Below are positions 33,835 to 41,244 of a stretch of DNA of 41,244 nt, piece by piece. This DNA is from Eubacteriales bacterium (lineage in GTDB: Bacteria; Bacillota; Clostridia; Lachnospirales; Lachnospiraceae), in the NCBI GenBank assembly GCA_030524545.1, contig JAUNGM010000035.1, positions 1 to 41,244 of the forward strand, in the 5' to 3' direction. Below the pieces are notes generated by a model that saw nothing but the letters and a program-made list of their open reading frames with translations, made no database searches and was not told where the DNA came from. Every line of letters starts with the position of its first letter. Within the stretch, counting starts at the first letter, position 1. Made by a program: the position numbers and the translations under genes.

Positions 33835-35065
33835 CTTGATGATTGGAATTGATTTTGGGAAAAGGTATTCCCAGATTTGTTATTATGACAGGAAGGCGGA
33901 GGAGGCGCGTTCCATCAGCATGAAGGTGGGAAGCAGCCAGTATGAAGCCCCCACCTGTCTCTGCAGGAGAATGGAACAGGGAGATTACTGTGTAGGTCTG
34001 GAGGCAGAATATTTTGCAAGGGAAAAGGGCGGAATCATGCTGGATGACCTGTACGGGATTTCAGAGAGTACCGGTCCTGTACAGGTGGCAGAAGAGGAAA
34101 AGCAGCCGTGGGAGCTGCTGGCCCTGTTCCTGAAAGGAATGCTGAAGTTTTTGGGAATTCTGGACATTGTAAAAAACACCAAATGTATGGTGATCACATG
34201 CCCGTCCCTTACCTCGGAACAGGTTTTGAATTTTCAGAAAGCATGCAAAAGCCTTGGTTTTCCGGAAGAAAAATATATGCTTCTGGATTATGGCGAAAGT
34301 TTCTATTATTATATGCTTTCACAGAAAAGGGATACGTGGAACAGGAATGTGGCGTGGTATGCATTTTCTCCGGAGAAGGTGGTATTTCGTCGGATGTCCA
34401 TGTCCTCCGCATCCCGGCCGGTTCTGGTGAGAATTGGGGAGCCTGCGGAGGCAGAATTGAGCGAAGGCGGTGAAAGCCGGGATTCCGACTTCTGCAGATT
34501 TGTCCAGCAGACGCTTGGGAATGAGCTTTATTCCAGTATCCAGATCACGGGCATTGGATTTGACCCGGAATGGGCAAAACAGTCCGTAAAGATGCTCTGT
34601 TACCAGAAGCGAAAAGTATTTTACGGCAACAACCTGTTTGCAAAAGGAGCCTGTGCGGCTGCTGTGGAACGTCTGGAAAAGAAGAGCCTGAAAGGATACC
34701 GTTATATGAGCGAATCTCTGGTTCTGGCAGATGTGGGAATGGAGATGCGTGTGATGGGGTCTCCTGCATATTACCCGCTGATCGAGGCAGGAAGTAACTG
34801 GTATGACTGCAAAACCCGGTACGAGCTTCTGCTGGATCAGATGGAAGAACTGGTATTTACCGTAGCTACCATGGACAACCCGGAAAAGCGCCGTGTAGCC
34901 ATGAGTCTTCCGGGCCTGCCGAATCGGCCGAACAAGACAACACGTCTTGAGGTGGAGTTGAGCTATAAATCCCCGAAGGAATGCTGTATCACAGTGAAGG
35001 ACTTAGGATTTGGGGAAATGTTTCCAAGCAGCGGCAAGGTCTGGAAAGAAACAGCCCAGTGGTAG
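33818..35065 (+). CDS. DUF5716 family, degenerate Hsp70/actin-like protein
   Basis: 415 residues. By eye it follows DnaK of this window from end to end: MIGIDFGKRYSQICYYD against [30 protein letters not shown] against [29 protein letters not shown] against [26 protein letters not shown] against [26 protein letters not shown] against [13 protein letters not shown]; and LEVELSYKSPKECCITVKDLGFGE against [23 protein letters not shown]. The phosphate-2 motif DLGGGTFD is replaced by YAFSPEKVVF and GG of the adenosine motif is lost, so ATP turnover is doubtful. The helical lid is absent. Starts inside the DUF5717 gene. Family name from memory; the Hsp70 relation is my reading of the sequence. Confidence 0.8.
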   Translation: MNEIRDLMIGIDFGKRYSQICYYDRKAEEARSISMKVGSSQYEAPTCLCRRMEQGDYCVGLEAEYFAREKGGIMLDDLYGISESTGPVQVAEEEKQPWELLALFLKGMLKFLGILDIVKNTKCMVITCPSLTSEQVLNFQKACKSLGFPEEKYMLLDYGESFYYYMLSQKRDTWNRNVAWYAFSPEKVVFRRMSMSSASRPVLVRIGEPAEAELSEGGESRDSDFCRFVQQTLGNELYSSIQITGIGFDPEWAKQSVKMLCYQKRKVFYGNNLFAKGACAAAVERLEKKSLKGYRYMSESLVLADVGMEMRVMGSPAYYPLIEAGSNWYDCKTRYELLLDQMEELVFTVATMDNPEKRRVAMSLPGLPNRPNKTTRLEVELSYKSPKECCITVKDLGFGEMFPSSGKVWKETAQW

Positions 35066-35076
35066 GAGGAAGCAGC

Positions 35077-35859
35077 ATGAGCGGATATATTTTATGTCAG
35101 ACAAAGAAAGCAGATACGCCGTATTTTATCGAGAATATCAGCACGAATATCTATACCATTGAGGAATTGTGCTATTATCTTTATCATAATCTGTATCTGG
35201 TTGACGACACCATTATTAATGAAGGCCTGTGTACCTGGATCCAGGAAGAACTCGGACTTCCCAAGCTGGCGGCGAAGCTTCGGCCGAATCTCGGGAAATA
35301 TGCCAGTGCGGAGGATGTCCTGTATCCGATTTTTAAGGAAATTAATTACCTTACCTATGAGGAACTTCGGATCCTGAACGGACAGATGAAGAAGCTGGAT
35401 GCAGAGCCTGCGGCCGTACGTGAAAAGCAAAAAGGGGATGCATTGGTGGAAAACAGGATGTATGTCACTGCCATCCATGTATACCAGAAGCTTTTGGAGC
35501 GTGAGGATCTGGAAATCGCCAGGGAAGGTATTACTGAGAGTGTATATCATAATCTGGGCTGTGCCTACAGCTACCTGTTTCAGATGGAAAAAGCAGTGGA
35601 ATGCTTCTTAAAAGCCTATGAGCAGAAGCAGAGCAAAGAAGCGCTGAAGTGCTATCTGCTGGCTTACCGCAGTATTCGGACGCCGATTGAATATGAAAGC
35701 AGGCTTACGGAACTTCAGACAGGAGAGGATGTGCGTCAGGAAATTAAGGAAGCGCTGGATCACTTTGCAAAGAGCCCGGAGAAACAGGTCTATTCCCAGC
35801 ATATTGACAGTCTTTTGGAACAACTGACCAGAGAATATCATCGCAGCACCGGTTCATGA
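35077..35859 (+). CDS. TPR-containing protein, third gene of the Hsp70-like unit
   Basis: 260 residues, no signal peptide or membrane helix. Start ATG 35077 has AGGAGG seven bases upstream (35064-35069), which overlaps the DUF5716 stop; a longer reading from 34981 would run through that gene and is not used. The first 110 residues are mixed (YILCQTKKADTPYFIENIS, then a helical region). About 120-230 form TPR-like helix pairs: GDALVENRMYVTAIHVYQKLL and YHNLGCAYSYLFQMEKAVECF with the usual A, L and Y spacing. TPR proteins commonly bind chaperones, which fits the neighbouring Hsp70-like gene. Family not otherwise recognised. Confidence 0.75.
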   Translation: MSGYILCQTKKADTPYFIENISTNIYTIEELCYYLYHNLYLVDDTIINEGLCTWIQEELGLPKLAAKLRPNLGKYASAEDVLYPIFKEINYLTYEELRILNGQMKKLDAEPAAVREKQKGDALVENRMYVTAIHVYQKLLEREDLEIAREGITESVYHNLGCAYSYLFQMEKAVECFLKAYEQKQSKEALKCYLLAYRSIRTPIEYESRLTELQTGEDVRQEIKEALDHFAKSPEKQVYSQHIDSLLEQLTREYHRSTGS

Positions 35860-35876
35860 CGAGCCGGTGTTGTTTT
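35845..35876 (+). terminator. Terminator of the Hsp70-like unit
   Basis: CACCGGTTC (35847-35855) pairs with GAGCCGGTG (35861-35869), one G-T pair, followed by TTGTTTT. The stop codon of the TPR gene lies in the loop. Confidence 0.8.
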
Positions 35877-35920
35877 GGTTTCCGGGCCAGTTAAAAAATA
35901 AAAATCTTTTCAGTGAACTC

Positions 35921-35949
35921 TTGACAGCCTTGAAAGCATATGTTACCAT
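35921..35949 (+). promoter_or_regulatory. Promoter of the amino-acid ABC transporter
   Basis: Consensus TTGACA (35921-35926), 17-bp spacer, TACCAT (35944-35949). CATAAT at 35947-35952 is an alternative -10 with a 20-bp spacer. Confidence 0.65.
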
Positions 35950-35971
35950 AATTCCATGCTTTCACATGGTA
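35931..35971 (+). promoter_or_regulatory. Overlapping inverted repeats across the -10 region
   Basis: TGAAAGCAT (35931-35939) and ATGCTTTCA (35956-35964) are perfect 9-bp arms that enclose the -10 box. TACCAT (35944-35949) can also pair with ATGGTA (35966-35971), and CCATG (35954-35958) with CATGG (35965-35969). Likely an operator for a repressor of the transporter; an RNA role is less likely because most of it precedes the expected transcription start. Confidence 0.55.
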
Positions 35972-36025
35972 GAGTGACTGTGTGATAAACAAATACCAGA
36001 CAAAAATGTATAGAGGAGATATATT

Positions 36026-36817
36026 ATGAAAAAGAAAGTCATTGCAATGTTATTAACAGCAACTATGGTTTTATCTATGAGCGCAGGCGTTTACGCAGCA
36101 GATGAGAGCGATGCAGCTTATGTTAAGGAGAAAGGAACCCTGGTAGTTGGTATCACCGACTTTGCTCCGATGGATTATAAGGAAGAGGGCAGTGATGACT
36201 GGGTTGGTTTTGATGCGGATATGGCGGCTGCTTTTGCTGAGAGCCTTGGCGTGGAAGTTGAATTTGTAGAGATTGACTGGGACAACAAGATTATGGAACT
36301 GGATGGAAAGACCATTGACTGTGTATGGAATGGCATGACCCTTACAGATGAAGTGACCAGTTCTATGGAATGCTCCAATGCATACTGCAAGAATGCGCAG
36401 GTTGTAGTCGTTCCTTCAGATAAAGCAGACGATTACCAGGATACGGACAGCCTTTCTGATTTGGCTTTCGCAGTTGAGGCAGGAAGCGCAGGAGAAGAAG
36501 AAGTGAGCAATCTCGGACTGGAATACACCGCTGTGAAGGCACAGTCTGACGCTTTGATGGAAGTATCCGCAGGAACTTCTGATGCAGCAGTCATTGACCT
36601 TTTAATGGCAGCCGCTATGATCGGTGAAGGAACAGGCTACGAGAACCTGACACATACGGTAGAACTGAATAGCGAAGAGTATGGTGTAGGATTCCGGAAA
36701 GGCTCTGATCTTGCAGAAGCTCTGAATGAATTCTTTGTAACAAGCTACGAAGACGGCAGCATGGTAGAATGTGCTGAAAAGTACGGTGTTCAGGATGCTG
36801 TGATCGAGCAGAAGTAA
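36026..36817 (+). CDS. Polar amino-acid ABC transporter substrate-binding protein
   Basis: 263 residues, SBP family 3 (type II fold): KGTLVVGITDFAPMDYKE, GFDADMAAAFAESLGVEVEFVEIDWDNKI, CVWNGMTLTDE, then the second lobe with DLAFAVEAGSAGEE and YGVGFRKGSDL. Signal peptide MKKKVIAMLLTATMVLSMSA ending at VYAAD with no lipobox Cys, so again not lipid-anchored. Which amino acid is bound cannot be read from the sequence. First gene of the three-gene transporter; a hairpin follows it, which would lower expression of the membrane parts. Confidence 0.9.
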   Translation: MKKKVIAMLLTATMVLSMSAGVYAADESDAAYVKEKGTLVVGITDFAPMDYKEEGSDDWVGFDADMAAAFAESLGVEVEFVEIDWDNKIMELDGKTIDCVWNGMTLTDEVTSSMECSNAYCKNAQVVVVPSDKADDYQDTDSLSDLAFAVEAGSAGEEEVSNLGLEYTAVKAQSDALMEVSAGTSDAAVIDLLMAAAMIGEGTGYENLTHTVELNSEEYGVGFRKGSDLAEALNEFFVTSYEDGSMVECAEKYGVQDAVIEQK

Positions 36818-36846
36818 TACTTTGGAAACATTGAACAGCACTGTCA

Positions 36847-36875
36847 TAGAGGGCGGTTTTACCGCTCTCTATTTT
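36847..36875 (+). terminator. Attenuating terminator between binding protein and permease genes
   Basis: TAGAGGGCGG (36847-36856) pairs with CCGCTCTCTA (36862-36871) with one G-T pair, then four T. As the permease gene has no visible promoter, partial readthrough is expected. Confidence 0.7.
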
Positions 36876-36907
36876 CATGAAATCATAAAAGAAAGCAGGA
36901 TATTCCT

Positions 36908-37594
36908 ATGGAACAGATCATGGAACAAATGCCGATAGTCATTCATTCCCTGAATATCGGTTTTTTACAGACATTAAAACTTTTCTTTGTGACTTTGATC
37001 GGGGCTTTTCCGCTGGGACTGATCATGTCCCTGGGTTCCACATCCCGTTTTAAACCGTTAAGTTACTTTATAAAATTTGTAGTGTGGATCATACGAGGTA
37101 CGCCTCTGATGATCCAGCTTCTGATCATTTATTATTTTCCGGGGCTGGTATTACATAATCCAATCTGGGGCGGCGGTGAGGCAGGACGTTTCCTGGCTGC
37201 ATCCGTATCGTTTATTCTGAATTACTCCTGTTATTTTTCAGAGATATACAGGGGCGGTATCCAGAGTATTCCGGTGGGACAGGAAGAGGCAGGCCTGGTG
37301 CTTGGTATGACCAAGACGCAGATCTTCTTTAAGATCAAGCTTCTTCAGGTGATCAAACATATTGTTCCTCCTATGTCAAATGAGATTATCACACTGGTAA
37401 AAGACACCTCTCTTGCACGGATCATCGCTCTGCAGGAGATTATATGGGCAGGTCAGGCATTTATGAAAGGTTCCCAGGGGATTTCCGGTGCAATCTGGCC
37501 GCTGTTCTTTACGGCAGTTTATTATCTTATTTTCAATGGTATCCTGACTCTTCTCTTGGGAAGGCTGGAGAAAAAACTGGATTATTTCAGATAA
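36908..37594 (+). CDS. Polar amino-acid ABC transporter permease (HisM family)
   Basis: 228 residues, about five membrane segments. FLQTLKLFFVTLIGAFPLGL opens the domain, and the EAA loop that contacts the ATPase is GGIQSIPVGQEEAGLVLGMT. WIIRGTPLMIQLLIIYY and LVKDTSLARIIALQEI are typical of the HisM/GlnP family. One permease only, so a homodimer is likely. The ATPase gene follows after 22 bases. Confidence 0.93.
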   Translation: MEQIMEQMPIVIHSLNIGFLQTLKLFFVTLIGAFPLGLIMSLGSTSRFKPLSYFIKFVVWIIRGTPLMIQLLIIYYFPGLVLHNPIWGGGEAGRFLAASVSFILNYSCYFSEIYRGGIQSIPVGQEEAGLVLGMTKTQIFFKIKLLQVIKHIVPPMSNEIITLVKDTSLARIIALQEIIWAGQAFMKGSQGISGAIWPLFFTAVYYLIFNGILTLLLGRLEKKLDYFR

Positions 37595-37616
37595 TTATTC
37601 GGAGGAGGATCAAACG

Positions 37617-38402
37617 ATGGCAATTTTAGAAGTAGAACATATATGCAAATCCTTTAACCGTACGGAGATTTTGAAGGATATCAGCTTTTCCTTAGAAAAG
37701 GGGCAGGCGGTTTCTATTATCGGTTCCTCGGGGAGCGGGAAGACGACCCTTCTCCGGTGTCTGAATTTCCTGGAACAGCCGGATAAAGGAATCATCCGCG
37801 TCAATGGAGAGACACTTTTTGATTCCGATGATCTTTCTACCCAGAGAGAATCTGCGATCCGTAAAAAACGCCTTCATTTCGGCCTGGTTTTCCAGTCATT
37901 TAACCTGTTTCCGCAGTATACCGCTCTGGAAAACGTAATGCTTGCAAGGGAACTTCTGGCAAAGGAGAGCCCGGAATATAAAAGCAGAAAAAAAGAGATC
38001 CATGAGGAAATCCGTGTTCAGGCAGAGGAGCTTCTGGAAGAGATGGGGCTTGCAAACCGGATGGGAAACTATCCTCATCAGCTTTCCGGAGGACAGTGCC
38101 AGCGTGTGGCCATTGCAAGGGCTTTGGCGCTTCAGCCGGATATTCTGTGCTTTGACGAACCGACTTCGGCACTGGATCCGGAACTTACCGGGGAGGTGCT
38201 TCGGGTCATCAAGGGACTGGCAGAACAGAAAACCACCATGATCATCGTGACCCATGAAATGGCTTTTGCCCGTGATGTGGCAGATCAGGTGATTTTCATG
38301 GATGACGGTTATATTCTGGAACAGGGAGAACCGCATCAGGTATTCGAAAATCCGAAAGAAGAGCGTACGCGGCAGTTTTTATCACGGTATACACAGGGAT
38401 AG
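37617..38402 (+). CDS. Polar amino-acid ABC transporter ATP-binding protein (GlnQ family)
   Basis: 261 residues: Walker A GSSGSGKTTLLRCLN, Q-loop FGLVFQSFNLFPQYTALENV, signature LSGGQCQRVAIARAL, Walker B ILCFDEPTSALDPE, H-loop VTHEMAFA. All catalytic residues are intact. The insert ESPEYKSRKKEIHEEIRVQAEE after the Q-loop is a little longer than in GlnQ. GGAGGAGG precedes the ATG. Last gene of the operon; no strong terminator is seen before the purB promoter. Confidence 0.95.
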   Translation: MAILEVEHICKSFNRTEILKDISFSLEKGQAVSIIGSSGSGKTTLLRCLNFLEQPDKGIIRVNGETLFDSDDLSTQRESAIRKKRLHFGLVFQSFNLFPQYTALENVMLARELLAKESPEYKSRKKEIHEEIRVQAEELLEEMGLANRMGNYPHQLSGGQCQRVAIARALALQPDILCFDEPTSALDPELTGEVLRVIKGLAEQKTTMIIVTHEMAFARDVADQVIFMDDGYILEQGEPHQVFENPKEERTRQFLSRYTQG

Positions 38403-38425
38403 AAGGAAAAGTTTTGGGTTTTTGG

Positions 38426-38454
38426 TTGCTTTTAAAGATGTGATGTTATATAAT
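38426..38454 (+). promoter_or_regulatory. Promoter of purB-purA
   Basis: TTGCTT (38426-38431), 17-bp spacer, consensus TATAAT (38449-38454). Transcription would begin near 38461. Confidence 0.75.
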
Positions 38455-38484
38455 TTCTAAGGAATATATAACCACATTAGAAAT
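38453..38484 (+). promoter_or_regulatory. Inverted repeat over the purB transcription start
   Basis: ATTTCTAA (38453-38460) and TTAGAAAT (38477-38484), perfect 8-bp arms 16 bases apart, begin in the -10 box and span the expected start. A candidate operator for purine control; the ribosome site AGGAG (38486-38490) starts two bases later. Confidence 0.5.
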
Positions 38485-38497
38485 CAGGAGAGTAAAG

Positions 38498-39931
38498 ATG
38501 AGTACAGACAGATATGTAAGCCCTTTATCAGAGCGTTATGCAAGCAAGGAAATGCAGTACATCTTTTCCCCGGACATGAAATTCCGTACCTGGAGAAAAC
38601 TGTGGATCGCTCTTGCAGAAACGGAGAAAGAACTGGGCCTGAACATTACCCAGGAGCAGATTGACGAGCTGAAGGAACACGCAGAAGATATCAATTATGA
38701 TGTTGCCAAAGAGCGTGAGCGCCAGGTACGCCATGACGTGATGTCTCATGTCTATGCATACGGCGTACAGTGTCCCAAGGCGAAAGGTATCATCCATCTT
38801 GGAGCAACCTCCTGCTATGTAGGAGACAACACTGATATAATCGTAATGACAGAGGCACTGAAGCTGGTCCGCAAGAAACTTGTGAACGTAATTGCAGAAC
38901 TGGCGAAGTTTGCCGATCAATACAAAGCACAGCCGACACTGGCATTTACCCATTTCCAGCCGGCACAGCCGACCACCGTGGGCAAACGTGCGACCCTTTG
39001 GACCCAGGAATTCCTGCTGGATCTGGAAGACCTGGAATACGTACTCGGCACCATGAAGCTTCTCGGCTCCAAGGGAACGACAGGTACCCAGGCAAGCTTC
39101 CTGGAGCTGTTTGACGGAGACCAGGAGACTATTGACAAGATCGATCCCATGATCGCAGCGAAGATGGGCTTTAAGGAATGCTATCCTGTATCAGGACAGA
39201 CCTATTCCCGCAAGGTGGACACCCGTGTGCTGAACGTTCTCGCAGGCATTGCCGCCAGCGCACACAAGATGTCCAATGACATCCGCCTTCTGCAGCATCT
39301 GAAGGAAGTGGAAGAGCCGTTTGAGAAATCCCAGATTGGTTCCTCTGCAATGGCATATAAGAGAAATCCGATGAGAAGTGAGCGTATCGCCTCTCTGTCC
39401 AGATATGTGATGGTGGATGCCCTGAATCCGGCGATCACCTCTGCGACCCAGTGGTTTGAGAGAACTCTGGATGATTCTGCTAATAAGCGTCTGAGTATTC
39501 CGGAGGGATTCCTTGCCATAGACGGCATTCTGGATCTCTGCCTGAATGTAGTGGATGGTCTTGTGGTCTATCCTAAGGTCATTGAGAAACGCCTGATGTC
39601 CGAGCTGCCGTTCATGGCTACCGAGAACATCATGATGGATGCGGTCAAAGCCGGCGGAGACCGTCAGGAGCTTCATGAGCGTATCCGTGAGCTTTCCATG
39701 GAAGCAGGACGCAATGTGAAGGTGGAAGGCAAGGATAACAACCTTCTGGAACTGATCGCTGCAGACCCTGCTTTTAACCTGACTCTGGAAGAGCTTCAGA
39801 AGACCATGGATCCGGCCAAATATGTAGGCCGTGCAAAAGAGCAGACAGATGCCTTCCTGAATAAGGTAGTGAATCCGATTCTGGAAACACATAAAGATCT
39901 GCTTGGCGTAAAAGCAGAAATTAATGTTTAA
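38498..39931 (+). CDS. purB: Adenylosuccinate lyase PurB
   Basis: 477 residues, fumarase/aspartase superfamily. It splits SAICAR to AICAR and adenylosuccinate to AMP, both releasing fumarate. The signature loop GSSAMAYKRNPMRSE with the catalytic Ser is intact; HLGATSCYVGDNTD and FTHFQPAQPTTVGKR contain the active-site Thr and His residues. The form with SPLSERYASKEMQYIFS at the start is the longer version seen in Clostridia and animals. Starts seven bases after AGGAG. purA follows 48 bases on, so both steps from IMP to AMP are encoded together. Confidence 0.96.
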   Translation: MSTDRYVSPLSERYASKEMQYIFSPDMKFRTWRKLWIALAETEKELGLNITQEQIDELKEHAEDINYDVAKERERQVRHDVMSHVYAYGVQCPKAKGIIHLGATSCYVGDNTDIIVMTEALKLVRKKLVNVIAELAKFADQYKAQPTLAFTHFQPAQPTTVGKRATLWTQEFLLDLEDLEYVLGTMKLLGSKGTTGTQASFLELFDGDQETIDKIDPMIAAKMGFKECYPVSGQTYSRKVDTRVLNVLAGIAASAHKMSNDIRLLQHLKEVEEPFEKSQIGSSAMAYKRNPMRSERIASLSRYVMVDALNPAITSATQWFERTLDDSANKRLSIPEGFLAIDGILDLCLNVVDGLVVYPKVIEKRLMSELPFMATENIMMDAVKAGGDRQELHERIRELSMEAGRNVKVEGKDNNLLELIAADPAFNLTLEELQKTMDPAKYVGRAKEQTDAFLNKVVNPILETHKDLLGVKAEINV

Positions 39932-39979
39932 GGAAAGAGTTCTACACAAGAAATTAACACGCGAGGAGGAAGATGTGTT

Positions 39980-41244
39980 ATGATCACAGCAGTAGTTGGA
40001 GCGAACTGGGGAGACGAAGGAAAAGGTAAGATTACCGATATGTTGGCCCAGGAAGCAGATATTATCGTGAGATTTCAGGGAGGTGCCAATGCAGGCCATA
40101 CCATAGTCAATAACTATGGCAAATTTGCACTTCACACGCTCCCGTCCGGTGTGTTTTATGATCACACCACCAGTATTATCGGCAACGGCGTGGCACTGAA
40201 CATCCCGGTGTTTTTTAAAGAATATAATGAAGTTGTGAGCAGAGGCGTACCGGCCCCGAAGATCATGATCTCTGACAGGGCACAGATGGTAATGCCATAC
40301 CATATCCTGTTTGACCAGTATGAGGAAGAACGTCTGGGCGGTAAGTCCTTTGGTTCCACCAAGTCCGGTATTGCCCCGTTCTATTCTGATAAATACGCCA
40401 AGATCGGCTTCCAGGTAAGCGAGCTTTTTGACGAAGAAACGCTTCGTGAGAAGGTTGTCCGCATCTGTGAGACGAAGAATGTGCTTCTTGAGCATTTATA
40501 CCATAAACCGCTTCTGAATCCGGACGAACTGATGGCAGAACTGATGGAATACAAGAAGATGGTAGAGCCGTATGTGGGCGATGTTTCCCTGTATCTTTGG
40601 AATGCTCTGAAGGAAGGCAAGAAGATTCTTCTGGAAGGCCAGCTTGGTTCCCTGAAGGATCCTGACCACGGAATTTACCCGATGGTTACTTCTTCTTCCA
40701 CACTGGCTGCTTACGGAGCCATCGGAGCAGGCGTACCTCCGTATGAGATCAAGAGGATCATTACCGTCTGCAAGGCTTACTCCAGTGCCGTAGGAGCAGG
40801 TGCATTTGTTTCCGAGATTTTCGGAGAGGAAGCAGATGAACTTCGCAGAAGAGGCGGTGACGGCGGAGAATACGGCGCAACCACAGGCCGTCCGAGACGT
40901 ATGGGATGGTTCGACTGTGTTGCATCCAAATACGGCTGCCGTATGCAGGGTACCACAGACGTTGCCTTTACCGTACTGGATGTACTTGGCTATCTGGATG
41001 AGATTCCGGTATGCACAGGTTACGAGATCAACGGCGAAGTGACGACAGAATTCCCGACCACAGGACTTCTTGAAAAAGCCAAACCTGTTCTGGAAGTACT
41101 TCCGGGCTGGAAGACCGATATCCGCGGAATTAAGAACTATGATGATCTTCCTGAGAACTGCCGGAAATATATCGAATTTGTAGAAGAGAAGATCGGTTTC
41201 CCGATTACCATGATTTCCAATGGCCCGGGAAGAAACGACATTAT
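39980..41244 (+). CDS. purA: Adenylosuccinate synthetase PurA, 3' end cut by window edge
   Basis: 421 codons are visible; the frame is open at the right edge and should end within a few residues, as the family is about 425-430 long. GTP-dependent formation of adenylosuccinate from IMP and aspartate. Seen: P-loop-like VVGANWGDEGKGKITD with the catalytic Asp, FQGGANAGHTIV with the catalytic His, LEGQLGSLKDPDHG, VTSSSTLAAYGA, and TTGRPRRMGWFD. The usual GxQWGDEGKGK reads GANWGDEGKGK, with Asn for Gln. GAGGAGGAAG precedes the ATG. Co-transcribed with purB. Confidence 0.95.
   Translation, partial: MITAVVGANWGDEGKGKITDMLAQEADIIVRFQGGANAGHTIVNNYGKFALHTLPSGVFYDHTTSIIGNGVALNIPVFFKEYNEVVSRGVPAPKIMISDRAQMVMPYHILFDQYEEERLGGKSFGSTKSGIAPFYSDKYAKIGFQVSELFDEETLREKVVRICETKNVLLEHLYHKPLLNPDELMAELMEYKKMVEPYVGDVSLYLWNALKEGKKILLEGQLGSLKDPDHGIYPMVTSSSTLAAYGAIGAGVPPYEIKRIITVCKAYSSAVGAGAFVSEIFGEEADELRRRGGDGGEYGATTGRPRRMGWFDCVASKYGCRMQGTTDVAFTVLDVLGYLDEIPVCTGYEINGEVTTEFPTTGLLEKAKPVLEVLPGWKTDIRGIKNYDDLPENCRKYIEFVEEKIGFPITMISNGPGRNDI

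Noticed and set aside
34981-35076. N-terminal extension of the TPR protein into the DUF5716 gene
   Set aside because: It overlaps the real end of DUF5716, and the AGGAGG at 35064-35069 points to the ATG at 35077.
39191-40495. Long open frame on the minus strand across purB and purA
   Set aside because: It is antisense to two conserved enzymes and shows no protein family features.

Overview
The window looks like a chromosome segment of a spore-forming Clostridia bacterium, most likely a Lachnospiraceae member (Blautia/Ruminococcus/Dorea-like). The reasons are moderate GC, strong purine-rich Shine-Dalgarno sites, HrcA/CIRCE heat-shock control, a sporulation sigma-K gene, an IreB-RuvX-DUF1292 cluster, and DUF5717/DUF5716 genes, which I associate with this family. 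Genus is inference only. No rRNA, tRNA, CRISPR array, insertion sequence or prophage was recognised.

Layout. (1) 1-1290: end of a BTAD-type regulator cut by the left edge. (2) 1340-6530: hrcA-grpE-dnaK-dnaJ behind a clear promoter and CIRCE operator, with an unusual repeat block between grpE and dnaK. (3) 6600-11500: a PAP2-like membrane protein, then prmA, rsmE, a NifS-type cysteine desulfurase and thiI (ribosome and tRNA modification). (4) 11520-11880: a minus-strand HPr-like protein without the phospho-histidine. (5) 11970-19264: mtaB, ireB, ruvX, DUF1292, RNase J, YlbF, a truncated MltG-like protein, trmR-like and trhP-like genes (RNA decay, genome maintenance, tRNA U34 modification). (6) 19432-20061: sigK on the minus strand, uninterrupted and without a pro-sequence. 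(7) 20205-23743: a c-di-GMP pair, an EAL protein with a dead GGDEF and an intact GGDEF partner. (8) 24000-30170: a ribose-type ABC transporter (binding protein, DUF2291 lipoprotein, ATPase, permease) followed by a separately promoted rbsD-rbsK unit. (9) 30192-35876: a self-contained transcription unit of three genes, DUF5717, DUF5716 and a TPR protein. (10) 35921-38402: a polar amino-acid ABC transporter. (11) 38426-end: purB-purA, with purA cut by the right edge.

The most interesting region is unit 9. The middle gene (DUF5716) can be aligned by eye along its whole length with the DnaK encoded earlier in the same window. It keeps the Hsp70 order of nucleotide-binding and beta substrate-binding segments but has lost the phosphate-2 and GG adenosine motifs and the helical lid. 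It overlaps the gene for a 1185-residue beta-sandwich plus helical-repeat protein and is followed by a TPR protein. I infer an undescribed Hsp70-like complex with dedicated scaffold partners. Other points worth checking are the His-less HPr, the binding proteins without lipid anchors, the grpE-dnaK repeats, a 49-bp palindrome inside the ribose operon, and inverted repeats over three promoters.
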